A stretch of DNA of 11,029 nt from Candidatus Zixiibacteriota bacterium (GCA_024275215.1 JAJRZO010000473.1:1-11029); one strand, 5' to 3'; shown: positions 1-6,916, counted from the first letter of the stretch. A program made the numbers and translations. The notes: generated from the sequence alone by a model not told the origin.

Positions 1-1952
1 ATATCGTATTGATCGTAGAAATACGGCAGCCATGTTCCGACCCGAAGCGAATTGAATGACACATCGAAATCAACATTTCCATCGTAGGAATAACGCCCAT
101 TGATTTCTCCTGTTTCGTCAACACCGACAAGGTAAGCATTCTCTATCGTAACTCCGCTGTCATCGAACACTGCGACAACTTCTTCACGATTTGTGATTGA
201 CTCAGTGTCGATGTCTGCGACAAGATCGCGAAGCGTCAGTACCATCGCACTATCACCTACCTCAAGCTGACCATCGAGTTGAATATCAAATGGAGACACC
301 TCGATCATAGCCTGACGTATGTTGATAAAATCCGGTTCAATTTCGAGCGATGCGTGCATGGATTGACCGGAAAGACCGGCGTAATCCATCGGGCCGGAGA
401 ATACTTCAACCCCACCGCTCGGTTCGCTGAAAAACCGTCTTATGTCAATCAGTGTGAAAAAGTCTTTCGAGTGGAAATCATATATCTGAACAGAATCGGA
501 ACTGAATGATCCGGTAACATTCGGATCAGCTGTGAGACCAGTGATCTTGAAATCCGCGGTGCCGACGCCGCCAATATCCTCGAGAAATATATCGCCTTTG
601 AATTCATCGATCGAACGCAAGTCAGCCTGTCCTTCGATATTGATCGCGCCTGAATATTCGAGTCTGCCGCCCGCCGATACTGATGTCGATTTGTAGAACA
701 TGTCAAACGGATACACGAAGATAATCGAATCGGGGGTGATACGACACCTTCCAGCAAGCGAATCTGCAACATAGCCGTCGAAACGGCTCCGTCCAAGTTT
801 GCCTTCGATATCCATTACCATATTCTCACTCCTGAGTCCGCGTCCTTCCATGCTCACATTACCCGTGAAATCCGAATTGAATCTGGTATTCGTGACTTTC
901 CCGATGTCAAAGCCCCTGATATTACCGGCGAAACTATATGTGATGGGCCGATAGGTAAAATCGAAATGACCACTTCCACTGATGTAACCGCCGAACATGC
1001 CACCCCTGAGTGATCTGCATATGATCCTCTTCTGAGAATACGATGCGTCGAGTTTTACATTGTCCAGCAACCAGTCGCGAAATGTGCCTGACAGCGTAAG
1101 ACGTGTCTCAATTGAATCGTTGGCGTAATCAATCCCTCCGATAACCGCAACCTGACCGTAGATGCCTACATCAAAAGCCCGCGAGAGTTCAGAAAACGAC
1201 AACACTGAAGAATCTATTATCGCGGATGCCGCGACTCGATCACCGAACGTGATTTCGCCATCGAAAATGAGAGTCGATGAATCTGTCACCGCTCTAATAT
1301 CTTCGAGAGCAAGGAGTGAATCCACAAAAGTCGCCGTGCCCGCAAACTGTCTGAACCTGATCGATTCTCGCGGCAGTACCATACTCACGGTGTCGAGATC
1401 GAGTTGCAACCGTGAACCGGCTTTTGACACGCTGCAAAGGATGTCCAGGCTGTCGATTTCGAGCGGATGATTGTAATCGGCAATAGCGACCGATGAATGA
1501 GCGATCAGAAGACGCTCAGCGATAAAATCGAATCCATTCCCGTTGCCACCTTCGACCTGTCCGAAATCCAGCAATCGAAGTGTACCATCCCGATTTCGTT
1601 TTATACTAATATCGAGACTGTCAACCAGCACGCTCTTGAAGACCCATCGCCTGTGAAGAATGTCAGAAATATCATATCGAACATCCAGATACCTGATAGT
1701 CGCCAACCTGTCAGTTTCTGAATCGCCATCAAAACGAATCTCAATATCAGTGATATAAAACCCGGAGAAAATTGACCCACCGATGTCACCGAGACTGATC
1801 TTGACCCCGTACTTCTGTTCCAGCGCAATTCGGAAAAACTCGTTAGCCCTGCGTTCTACTAAGTTGGTCTTCGTAACGATAAGAAGCGTTACTGCAATTG
1901 CCAGAAGGAAGACAAGTATAACACTTAGAGGTATTTTGAATCTCTTACGCAT
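1..1952 (-). CDS. TamB/AsmA-like envelope protein, C-terminal part missing (cut by window edge)
   Basis: An uninterrupted reading frame runs from ATG at 1952 to the left edge, about 650 codons without a stop, so only the N-terminal part is visible. Residues 1-6 are basic (MRKRFK) and a single membrane segment follows at about 8-26, an N-in signal-anchor. After it come long stretches of short alternating beta-strand-like sequence rich in D, S, G and I/V. The segment after the anchor (roughly 33-75, containing KISLGDIGGSIFSGFYITDI) is typical of TamB/AsmA-type proteins, where a strand-rich groove spans the periplasm. Members act in outer-membrane protein insertion or lipid transport. The start overlaps the upstream gene by 8 bp, so translation is probably coupled; I see no strong Shine-Dalgarno of its own. 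Whether the C-terminus has the DUF490/TamB domain or is AsmA-like cannot be seen. The envelope role is fairly sure; the exact subfamily is not. Confidence 0.75.
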   Translation of the reverse strand, partial: MRKRFKIPLSVILVFLLAIAVTLLIVTKTNLVERRANEFFRIALEQKYGVKISLGDIGGSIFSGFYITDIEIRFDGDSETDRLATIRYLDVRYDISDILHRRWVFKSVLVDSLDISIKRNRDGTLRLLDFGQVEGGNGNGFDFIAERLLIAHSSVAIADYNHPLEIDSLDILCSVSKAGSRLQLDLDTVSMVLPRESIRFRQFAGTATFVDSLLALEDIRAVTDSSTLIFDGEITFGDRVAASAIIDSSVLSFSELSRAFDVGIYGQVAVIGGIDYANDSIETRLTLSGTFRDWLLDNVKLDASYSQKRIICRSLRGGMFGGYISGSGHFDFTYRPITYSFAGNIRGFDIGKVTNTRFNSDFTGNVSMEGRGLRSENMVMDIEGKLGRSRFDGYVADSLAGRCRITPDSIIFVYPFDMFYKSTSVSAGGRLEYSGAINIEGQADLRSIDEFKGDIFLEDIGGVGTADFKITGLTADPNVTGSFSSDSVQIYDFHSKDFFTLIDIRRFFSEPSGGVEVFSGPMDYAGLSGQSMHASLEIEPDFINIRQAMIEVSPFDIQLDGQLEVGDSAMVLTLRDLVADIDTESITNREEVVAVFDDSGVTIENAYLVGVDETGEINGRYSYDGNVDFDVSFNSLRVGTWLPYFYDQYD

Positions 1953-2601
1953 CTTCGCCAGCTTTCCGGGAAACATGCGCAAGTATATCGTCGGCTCGTC
2001 GCAACCTGTCGGATAGAGCTATACCATCAAGAGATTGCAATATCTCTCGTAACATTCCAATTGTAGCGCCAGTGTGTATTGCTCCTCTCATATGAGAATG
2101 CAGTTGCACGAAATCTCCGGTAACAACCAGCGCAGCGCATGTGCACAGCTCCCGCAATTCAGGTTGCACGCCATTACGCGAGAGTACTTTCCCATAACCC
2201 TCCCAGACCATCCAGTCATCAAGATCGGGGGACAAAGCAGAAATCGTCTGGCGGAGCCTTTCATAATTGCTGCCATAAACAATGCGGCAAAGGTTTTCCC
2301 CTCTTCTGCGCCATTCGGTTGTGGAACGGTCATTGAGTTCAACTCGCTCAGGTGGTTTGAATCGAGGATGACTTTCTCTCAGCGCTCGCAATCCTTCAAT
2401 CGCTTTGGGGTACCCAAGAAACAAGTAGCTTTGAAGAATAATCTCATAAAGCTCAGTAGCTTCTATGCGGAGTTTTTTGGCGCTGTCCAACAGTCCACGC
2501 ACCGACCTAAAGTCGCCGTTGGCAAGATTGGCGACGACAAGGATGATGATCTTCCATTCAGACGACAACCGATTCTCACCCTTCATACTCTCAGGCATCA
2601 T
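1945..2601 (-). CDS. Carboxymuconolactone decarboxylase (CMD/AhpD-fold) family protein, two CMD-like halves
   Basis: From ATG at 2601 the protein has 218 residues. The N-terminal half (about 12-75) contains the helical CMD signature ending in EIILQSYLFLGYPKAIEGL. A second CMD-like half is seen at about 150-195, with LHSHMRGAIHTGAT at 167-180 followed by MLREILQ. Characterised CMD proteins decarboxylate gamma-carboxymuconolactone, and the related AhpD proteins use a CxxC pair for peroxide defence. No CxxC pair appears here, so an AhpD-type peroxidase is unlikely, and no aromatic-degradation genes lie nearby. The substrate is unknown. The start is uncertain: a TTG at 2613 and ATGs at 2598 and 2586 are in frame. 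ATG 2601 lies about 33 nt downstream of the predicted transcription start with AAAGG 12 nt upstream. The stop overlaps the start of the TamB-like gene (1945-1952), suggesting coupled expression. Confidence 0.75.
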   Translation of the reverse strand: MMPESMKGENRLSSEWKIIILVVANLANGDFRSVRGLLDSAKKLRIEATELYEIILQSYLFLGYPKAIEGLRALRESHPRFKPPERVELNDRSTTEWRRRGENLCRIVYGSNYERLRQTISALSPDLDDWMVWEGYGKVLSRNGVQPELRELCTCAALVVTGDFVQLHSHMRGAIHTGATIGMLREILQSLDGIALSDRLRRADDILAHVSRKAGEDA

Positions 2602-2640
2602 ATCCGAACACAACCTTTAGTCTCTGACAGCACAACAGCT

Positions 2641-2670
2641 TATATAACTGAGCAATTCTGCAGGTGTCAA
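2641..2670 (-). promoter_or_regulatory. Sigma70-type promoter for the CMD-TamB operon
   Basis: Read on the minus strand, a perfect TTGACA -35 box (2670-2665) is followed by TTATAT at 2647-2642 with 17 bp spacing, or by TATATA at 2646-2641 with 18 bp. Transcription would start near 2634, giving a leader of about 33 nt to the ATG at 2601. It is the only strong match I see between this gene and the divergent promoter. Confidence 0.6.
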
Positions 2671-2796
2671 GATACAAGTGTTGGCTATGTGCTGAGAATC
2701 CCTCTCCTGATAAATACTGATGACCTGCTTAATCACAGCCGACAGAGTAGACACAAGCAAACATGATGCCACCAATTTACTTTTTTCACACAGCAC

Positions 2797-2825
2797 TTGA
2801 CATTATTCAACTTTTTTGCTATCAT
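2797..2825 (+). promoter_or_regulatory. Near-consensus sigma70-type promoter for the KamA-like gene
   Basis: A perfect TTGACA -35 box (2797-2802) is separated by exactly 17 bp from TATCAT (2820-2825). Transcription should begin around 2832, directly at the first inverted repeat, leaving a leader of about 150 nt before the ATG at 2983. The promoter is divergent from the one at 2641-2670. Confidence 0.65.
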
Positions 2826-2830
2826 AGAGT

Positions 2831-2853
2831 TGATTAGATTGTATATCTAATCA
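2831..2853. repeat. Perfect inverted repeat at the predicted +1 (operator or leader hairpin)
   Basis: The 9-bp arms TGATTAGAT (2831-2839) and ATCTAATCA (2845-2853) flank the 5-bp centre TGTAT. The element starts about 6 bp after the -10 box, a usual position for a repressor operator. In RNA it could instead form a 5' hairpin. There is no T-tract after it, so it is not a terminator. Confidence 0.6.
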
Positions 2854-2869
2854 GTGTAACATTTGGCCG

Positions 2870-2885
2870 CATTAGCCTGCTAATG
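2870..2885. repeat. Second inverted repeat in the leader with related half-sites
   Basis: CATTAGC (2870-2876) and GCTAATG (2879-2885) are exact reverse complements around a 2-bp centre. The core ATTAG/CTAAT is shared with the repeat at 2831-2853, so the two may be sites of one DNA-binding protein. In RNA it would form a 6-bp stem with a CCTG loop. Each element is also preceded or followed by a copy of TGTAACAT (2855-2862 and 2890-2897). Confidence 0.45.
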
Positions 2886-2959
2886 ACGTTGTAACATCTT
2901 CGCGTGAGTTTGATGGGGTCGAACGAACGCGGTCCAGACTTGAATTCCGCGATGGCCGA

Positions 2960-2968
2960 TTGATTAGA
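2960..2968 (+). repeat. Third copy of the TTGATTAGA arm, directly before the Shine-Dalgarno
   Basis: TTGATTAGA at 2960-2968 repeats 2830-2838 exactly and sits two bases before the Shine-Dalgarno AAAGGAG (2971-2977). It is complementary to the second arm of the first hairpin (2846-2853). That arm could in principle pair with either copy. This is an inference from base complementarity only. Confidence 0.4.
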
Positions 2969-2982
2969 CGAAAGGAGTCCCC

Positions 2983-4122
2983 ATGACTATGAAAACCGCC
3001 TGCAAGGATGAAGGACGGGTAACCCGGGGAAAGTATGTCTCCAACATAGACGCAATTCAACAGCTTTCCCCTACAGAGAAATCTGAAATTAGCAATGTAA
3101 CAACCCGGTTTCAATTCAGAGCCAGCAAATACTATCTCAGCCTGATCGACTGGGATGATCCCGACGACCCAATCCGGAGAATAATTGTCCCGCATCCTAA
3201 TGAACTCCAAAGGTGGGGTGATATTGATGTCTCGGACGAAAGCTCTGTCACGGTAGCCAGAGGTTTACAGCATAAATATGCTTCCACAGTCCTGTTGCTT
3301 GTAACCGAAATGTGTGGCGGTTTCTGCCGATTCTGTTTCCGAAAGAGACTGTTCATGCGTGGCAACAACGAGACCAGGTTTGATCTCGATGAGGCTGTCA
3401 AATATATATCCAGACATCCTGAAGTCAACAATGTATTGATTACCGGTGGAGACCCATTGATCCTATCAACCTCTAAGCTCGAAGCCATCGTCTCCGCAAT
3501 ATCCAAGATCGAGCATGTCAGAATTATTCGCATCGGAACAAAAATCCCCGCGTTTGATCCATTCAGGATTATTGATGATCCAACCCTGCCTCAGATGCTC
3601 GCAAAATACTCGACGCCGGAAAGGCGAATTCATCTTATGTGTCATTTCGATCATCCCAACGAACTGACTGATGCAAGCCGCGAGGGAATCAGGATCATGC
3701 AGCAGGCAGGAGTAATCTGCGTCAACCAGAGTCCGATCAGCCGGGGAATATCCGATGATCCTGAAGTGATGGCACAATTGTGGAATGAGCTTTCATACAT
3801 GGGAGTCCCGCAATATTATGTATTCCTCAACCGCCCGACTATCGGGAACAAACCGTTCCATGTGCCTATAGTGGAAGCTTATTTTCTTATTGAGGAAGCT
3901 CGGAAACATTGCTCTGGCTTAGCGAAGCGGGCCAAGTTCGTCATGTCGCACTCGACTGGTAAGATTGAAATAGTAGGCGTCGATGGAAACTATATCTACA
4001 TGAAGTACCATCGGGCGAAATACGCCAGAGATGAACAACGGTTTTTCGTATGCCATCGCGATGATGACGCCTACTGGCTCGACCAGCTTGAACCTATCGA
4101 TTCGATGCAAAAGACGGGATAA
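2983..4122 (+). CDS. KamA-family radical SAM protein (lysine 2,3-aminomutase-like) with an altered PLP/substrate site
   Basis: The 379-residue protein aligns over most of its length with lysine 2,3-aminomutase as I remember the clostridial enzyme: YYLSLID at 50-56, LLLVTEMC...CRFC with the [4Fe-4S] cysteines C111, C115 and C118, the following arginine (R120), TGGDPL at 154-159, HFDHPNE at 221-227 and NQSPISRG at 248-255. These indicate a radical SAM barrel that cleaves S-adenosylmethionine. The C-terminal part differs. The glycine-rich PGGGGK loop that carries the PLP lysine, and its preceding aspartate, are not present; SG at 311-312 is soon followed by SHSTGK at 322-327. The QCD aspartate position reads LNR (282-284). 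A normal lysine aminomutase reaction is therefore doubtful, and the real substrate is unknown. The start is supported by AAAGGAG (2971-2977) 5 nt before ATG. It is monocistronic, behind a strong promoter and repeat-rich leader. EF-P modifying EpmB is an alternative label, but the same site is needed there. Confidence 0.85.
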   Translation: MTMKTACKDEGRVTRGKYVSNIDAIQQLSPTEKSEISNVTTRFQFRASKYYLSLIDWDDPDDPIRRIIVPHPNELQRWGDIDVSDESSVTVARGLQHKYASTVLLLVTEMCGGFCRFCFRKRLFMRGNNETRFDLDEAVKYISRHPEVNNVLITGGDPLILSTSKLEAIVSAISKIEHVRIIRIGTKIPAFDPFRIIDDPTLPQMLAKYSTPERRIHLMCHFDHPNELTDASREGIRIMQQAGVICVNQSPISRGISDDPEVMAQLWNELSYMGVPQYYVFLNRPTIGNKPFHVPIVEAYFLIEEARKHCSGLAKRAKFVMSHSTGKIEIVGVDGNYIYMKYHRAKYARDEQRFFVCHRDDDAYWLDQLEPIDSMQKTG

Positions 4123-4194
4123 CCGGATTCCGCCTTCGCGAAAGATTTTCTCCCACAGCGTTTGTATGCAGGACTTGATCCGGCATCCAGCCTC

Positions 4195-4217
4195 CTCACG
4201 TCCCGAGCGGACGTGAG
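4195..4217. terminator. Perfect 9-bp hairpin between convergent genes, possible bidirectional terminator
   Basis: CTCACGTCC (4195-4203) and GGACGTGAG (4209-4217) are exact complements around a CGAGC loop. It lies 73 bp after the stop of the KamA-like gene and 35 bp beyond the stop of the convergent protease gene. The downstream plus-strand sequence is only A/T-rich, without a clean T-run, and the minus side has none, so intrinsic termination is uncertain. It could equally be a dispersed REP-like element. Confidence 0.45.
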
Positions 4218-4251
4218 CTACAGAATTTATATTTATTAGGGAAAAGACTAT

Positions 4252-5556
4252 TTATTTCTCACCCTGAGTACGCTTGAGTTCTCTCTCGAGATTCTCCAGC
4301 TCTTTCATTTGACGTCGCAATTCAGTTCTGAGCATATCGATCTTTGCCAGCGTTTGTCGTCGATAGCCATCCTCTCCGATAACTTCCCTGATGGGGATTT
4401 TCCGAACAGTTGCGTTGTCGTTGACATCAATCACCTGTCCGGTCTGATCAACAAGGCGCATAGTTTCAGCAGAAGTAAGCTGGACAGCAAGGCTCAGGCT
4501 CCTGCCCCCTCTCATCAAAACAAGACTGATTACATCACCTTTCTTGCCGGCAGCGATAAGTTTCCTGAGCTGGTCAGAACTGAATATCCGGCGGCCAAGA
4601 TACTGAGTAAGAATATCCCCCGAACGTATTCCAGCCTCCCATGCAGGTGATCCCGGTATAACTTCAGCAACCATCACACCGTGTCTGGCATTGAAAGCCC
4701 TTTCTGCCCATACAGGGTCAATATCTTTCGGTCTGATTCCGAGAAACCCTCTGCTGGTTCGCTCGTCCTTTATAAGACGCGAAGCTGTCTCATAAATATC
4801 TGAAGCGGAAATTGCAATGATAACGCCTGTGCTCGGCAGTTCCATCTCAGCCCCATCGAAATCGATTGATGAGGTCTCGGATGCGGACTCCCGAAAAAGC
4901 CGCACACTGCCAAGTGTTACGGGTTCTGTCAATTTTGCAGATATCAGGCCGACCATTCGACCTTCAATATCGACGACAGGTCCGCCTGAAAACCCGGGGG
5001 CGAGATTAGCCGAAACCTGAAGAGTGCCGTTATCTCTGTAGCCGACTGCTACGGCAAGATTGGCGGCATTGGGAATCCCGAATGAATTCCCGACCGCGAA
5101 AAGTATCGACCCTGCAATTACCGGATCTGATAACCTCAAAGAAAGAGGTGGGATCTGTTTCGGTGCAATATGAAGCAAGGCTATATCTCGATCACTATCT
5201 ATCCCGCTCAAACTCGCCTTGAATCTGCGCCCATCTCTGGCAAAGACCTCAAAATCACTGCCTCCACGTATGACATGACCGGTAGTCAGAACATGACCGG
5301 TAGTATCATATACGACGCCTGTTCCGATCTGAGTATCCACCAGAGCAGGCTTAAATGGAAAAGGGCTGCCCGACTGCGAATTGATTGTGCGATAAGTGTA
5401 AATCGTTACAACTGAAGATTGAACCTGATGCAGCAGATTTCTGATTTCCTGATCGAATTGCTTCAGCGTTTGAGCGCTGAGATTCGAATTAGTGAGTAAC
5501 AGTATTAGGACTAAGAAAAGCGAGAAACTGCGAAATGTTAATCTGGGAGCGGGCAT
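4252..5556 (-). CDS. HtrA/DegP-like secreted serine protease with one PDZ domain and C-terminal coiled coil
   Basis: The 434-residue protein begins with a signal peptide or anchor (hydrophobic about 10-28, with SAQ at the end). The trypsin-like domain spans about 40-260. The catalytic triad is complete: H94 in TTGHVI, D124 in SDRDIALL and S190 in GFSGGP. The serine motif reads GFSGGP where most HtrA proteins have GNSGGP. A single PDZ domain covers about 269-362 (LGIRP, then PGSPAWEAGIRSGDIL). In place of a second PDZ, residues about 398-434 form a charged, leucine-spaced probable coiled coil. HtrA proteases degrade or sense misfolded envelope proteins. The gene is third after an ECF sigma factor and an anti-sigma factor, 21 bp after the latter, with GGGGGAGG 4 nt before ATG. 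It is probably a target or the signal protease of that system; the sequence does not show which. I avoid degP/degS symbols because the domain layout fits neither exactly. Confidence 0.9.
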   Translation of the reverse strand: MPAPRLTFRSFSLFLVLILLLTNSNLSAQTLKQFDQEIRNLLHQVQSSVVTIYTYRTINSQSGSPFPFKPALVDTQIGTGVVYDTTGHVLTTGHVIRGGSDFEVFARDGRRFKASLSGIDSDRDIALLHIAPKQIPPLSLRLSDPVIAGSILFAVGNSFGIPNAANLAVAVGYRDNGTLQVSANLAPGFSGGPVVDIEGRMVGLISAKLTEPVTLGSVRLFRESASETSSIDFDGAEMELPSTGVIIAISASDIYETASRLIKDERTSRGFLGIRPKDIDPVWAERAFNARHGVMVAEVIPGSPAWEAGIRSGDILTQYLGRRIFSSDQLRKLIAAGKKGDVISLVLMRGGRSLSLAVQLTSAETMRLVDQTGQVIDVNDNATVRKIPIREVIGEDGYRRQTLAKIDMLRTELRRQMKELENLERELKRTQGEK

Positions 5557-5577
5557 TCATCCTCCCCCACTCCCCGA

Positions 5578-6255
5578 TCAGAATGTAGCGTCTTTGATAA
5601 GCTTGTTAGTCGGCGACACAGTCGGAAGCACATAGTGTCTCATGCTGCCGTGCTGACTAACATTCCTAAGCATCGGATTATCAAATCCGTATGCTCCAAA
5701 GTCACGTTTCTGTTGCCTGCTGAGCTGCTCGAAGTATCCCACTCTGTGCATCATAGCCATCGAGTCAAGCGACGCACGGTCAAGAGCAAATCCCCTTAGA
5801 GCCGGACGATAATAGTTGGTGGCATACTGGCGATCTGCAGTCCCATTCTGAACCTCTGCAGTCACAGGAGTAAGCCCCGGGGCTGTGTCGATTGTAGCTC
5901 CGGGTACAAGAAAAGTTAATGTCAATACCATCGCACCGATCACAGTTGCAGCCGGAGCGAACAACTTACCCCAGTATATGATTCCACTCGGCGCTTTCTT
6001 AGGAAGGTGCGCTGTCCTGATACGTTCACCGTTGGGAGCATTGTGGATTCTCCCAAACAGGCGCATGTTGAAGTCTTCGGACAGCTCGTGCTTCGGCAAG
6101 TTAAGCAAAGCCTGGTTTATCTGACCAATGGTCGCTTCCTGTTTACGGCAAGCTGGACATTCTTCAAGATGTGCGGCGAGCTTCTCTCTCATACTGTACG
6201 AAAGCTCACCCTTAGAATAGGCCGAGAGTAAAGATCGAGCCTTTCGACAGTTCAT
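5578..6255 (-). CDS. Zinc-finger (ZAS-type) transmembrane anti-sigma factor
   Basis: The 225-residue protein opens with MNCRKA and carries the putative zinc-finger HxxxCxxC as H29, C33 and C36, together with C3 and GEL at 16-18. This is the arrangement of zf-HC2 anti-sigma domains that bind and hold an ECF sigma factor in the cytoplasm. A linker leads to one membrane segment at about 96-118, followed by a periplasmic tail of about 105 residues without a domain I recognise. The membrane topology suits signalling by regulated proteolysis, with the HtrA-like protease encoded next. ATG at 6255 lies inside the sigma gene and is preceded by GGAGGAG with 4 nt spacing, so the 44-bp overlap probably couples translation of sigma and anti-sigma. 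The partner assignment is inferred from position and overlap. Confidence 0.88.
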   Translation of the reverse strand: MNCRKARSLLSAYSKGELSYSMREKLAAHLEECPACRKQEATIGQINQALLNLPKHELSEDFNMRLFGRIHNAPNGERIRTAHLPKKAPSGIIYWGKLFAPAATVIGAMVLTLTFLVPGATIDTAPGLTPVTAEVQNGTADRQYATNYYRPALRGFALDRASLDSMAMMHRVGYFEQLSRQQKRDFGAYGFDNPMLRNVSQHGSMRHYVLPTVSPTNKLIKDATF

Positions 6256-6841
6256 ACAACTCCTCCATATTCGGCTTCAACATGTTGCGAAGCATGTTGC
6301 GGGCACGATTCACTCGAGACTTGACAGTCCCAAGTGGTACCGATAGTATCTGGGCAATCTCCTCGTAAGAGAGCTGGTCCAAGTCGCGCAGAATAAAAGC
6401 CTGACGATACTTCTCCGGCAGCTTCGTCACAGCTTTATCCAGAATCTCTCTCAGCTTGGAGCTATTATCGACTTTTTCTTCAGGTGCCTTCAGTCTGTTC
6501 GAGAAATCGGCAATGTCGAGAAACTGAACGCGTTTGCGGCGTCTTAGCTCATTCCGGGCGAGGTTCAGAGCTATGGTATAAATCCACGTAGAAACCGCAT
6601 ATCTGAAATCGAACGACATCTTATGAAGATGAACTCGAACGAATGTCTCCTGAACAATATCTTCGGCAGTCTCAGCGGAATTCAGCATACGCACAATCAC
6701 ATTGAAAAGGCGATTCTTATAACGATCAACAAGCGTATTAAACGACACCATGTCGCCTTTTTGAATCGCTTTCATCAACTCGTAATCCGGCAATTTATCG
6801 CGCTGTAACAATTTCTTTCCCTTCGATCTCTTGTTCATCAT
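6212..6841 (-). CDS. ECF-family RNA polymerase sigma factor (RpoE-like)
   Basis: From ATG at 6841 the protein has 209 residues. Sigma region 2 spans about 20-103, including AEDIVQETFVRV at 59-70 and STWIYTIALNLARNELRRRKR at 84-104 with the usual basic end. Region 4 spans about 129-188 with the helix-turn-helix LSYEEIAQIL...GTVKSRVNRAR at 157-181. There is no region 1 or 3, as expected for ECF sigma factors. These redirect RNA polymerase to stress-response promoters when their anti-sigma factor lets go. The frame extends upstream to a GTG at 6859, but the Shine-Dalgarno GGAGGT (6857-6852) lies between, so ATG 6841 (10 nt spacing) is preferred. The last 14 residues overlap the anti-sigma gene. 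A vegetative-type promoter precedes it; I see no convincing ECF-type autoregulatory promoter. Confidence 0.92.
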   Translation of the reverse strand: MMNKRSKGKKLLQRDKLPDYELMKAIQKGDMVSFNTLVDRYKNRLFNVIVRMLNSAETAEDIVQETFVRVHLHKMSFDFRYAVSTWIYTIALNLARNELRRRKRVQFLDIADFSNRLKAPEEKVDNSSKLREILDKAVTKLPEKYRQAFILRDLDQLSYEEIAQILSVPLGTVKSRVNRARNMLRNMLKPNMEELYELSKGSIFTLGLF

Positions 6842-6887
6842 GGTATACACTACCTCCACCTTGAGGTTCCACTAAACCTTAATTACA

Positions 6888-6916
6888 AGTATAATAAGCA
6901 ACCGATGTGCCGTAAA
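6888..6916 (-). promoter_or_regulatory. Vegetative-type promoter for the sigma/anti-sigma/protease operon
   Basis: On the minus strand TTTACG (6916-6911) and TATACT (6893-6888) are spaced by 17 bp, matching the consensus at 4 and 5 of 6 positions. A start near 6881 gives a leader of about 40 nt to ATG 6841. It lies in the short gap after the permease gene, so the operon need not depend on read-through. Confidence 0.5.

Noticed and set aside
279..1828. Several short open frames on both strands in the first 1.9 kb
   Set aside because: They are fragments in other frames of the single long minus-strand TamB-like frame, which is open from 1952 to the window edge.
2074..2766. A 230-codon plus-strand open frame opposite the CMD gene
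   Set aside because: It lies antisense to the CMD-fold gene, its protein resembles no family, and it has no ribosome-binding site. The opposite strand has clear CMD motifs and a promoter.
2831..2982. Known riboswitch (for example a lysine riboswitch) in the leader of the KamA-like gene
   Set aside because: The leader of about 150 nt lacks the multi-helix core I would expect of the lysine riboswitch. Only simple repeats are visible.
6848..6870. GGAACC on the minus strand before the sigma gene, resembling an RpoE-type -35 box for autoregulation
   Set aside because: A matching -10 would put the transcription start at or after the ATG at 6841, and no TCAAA/GTC-like -10 element is seen at the right spacing.
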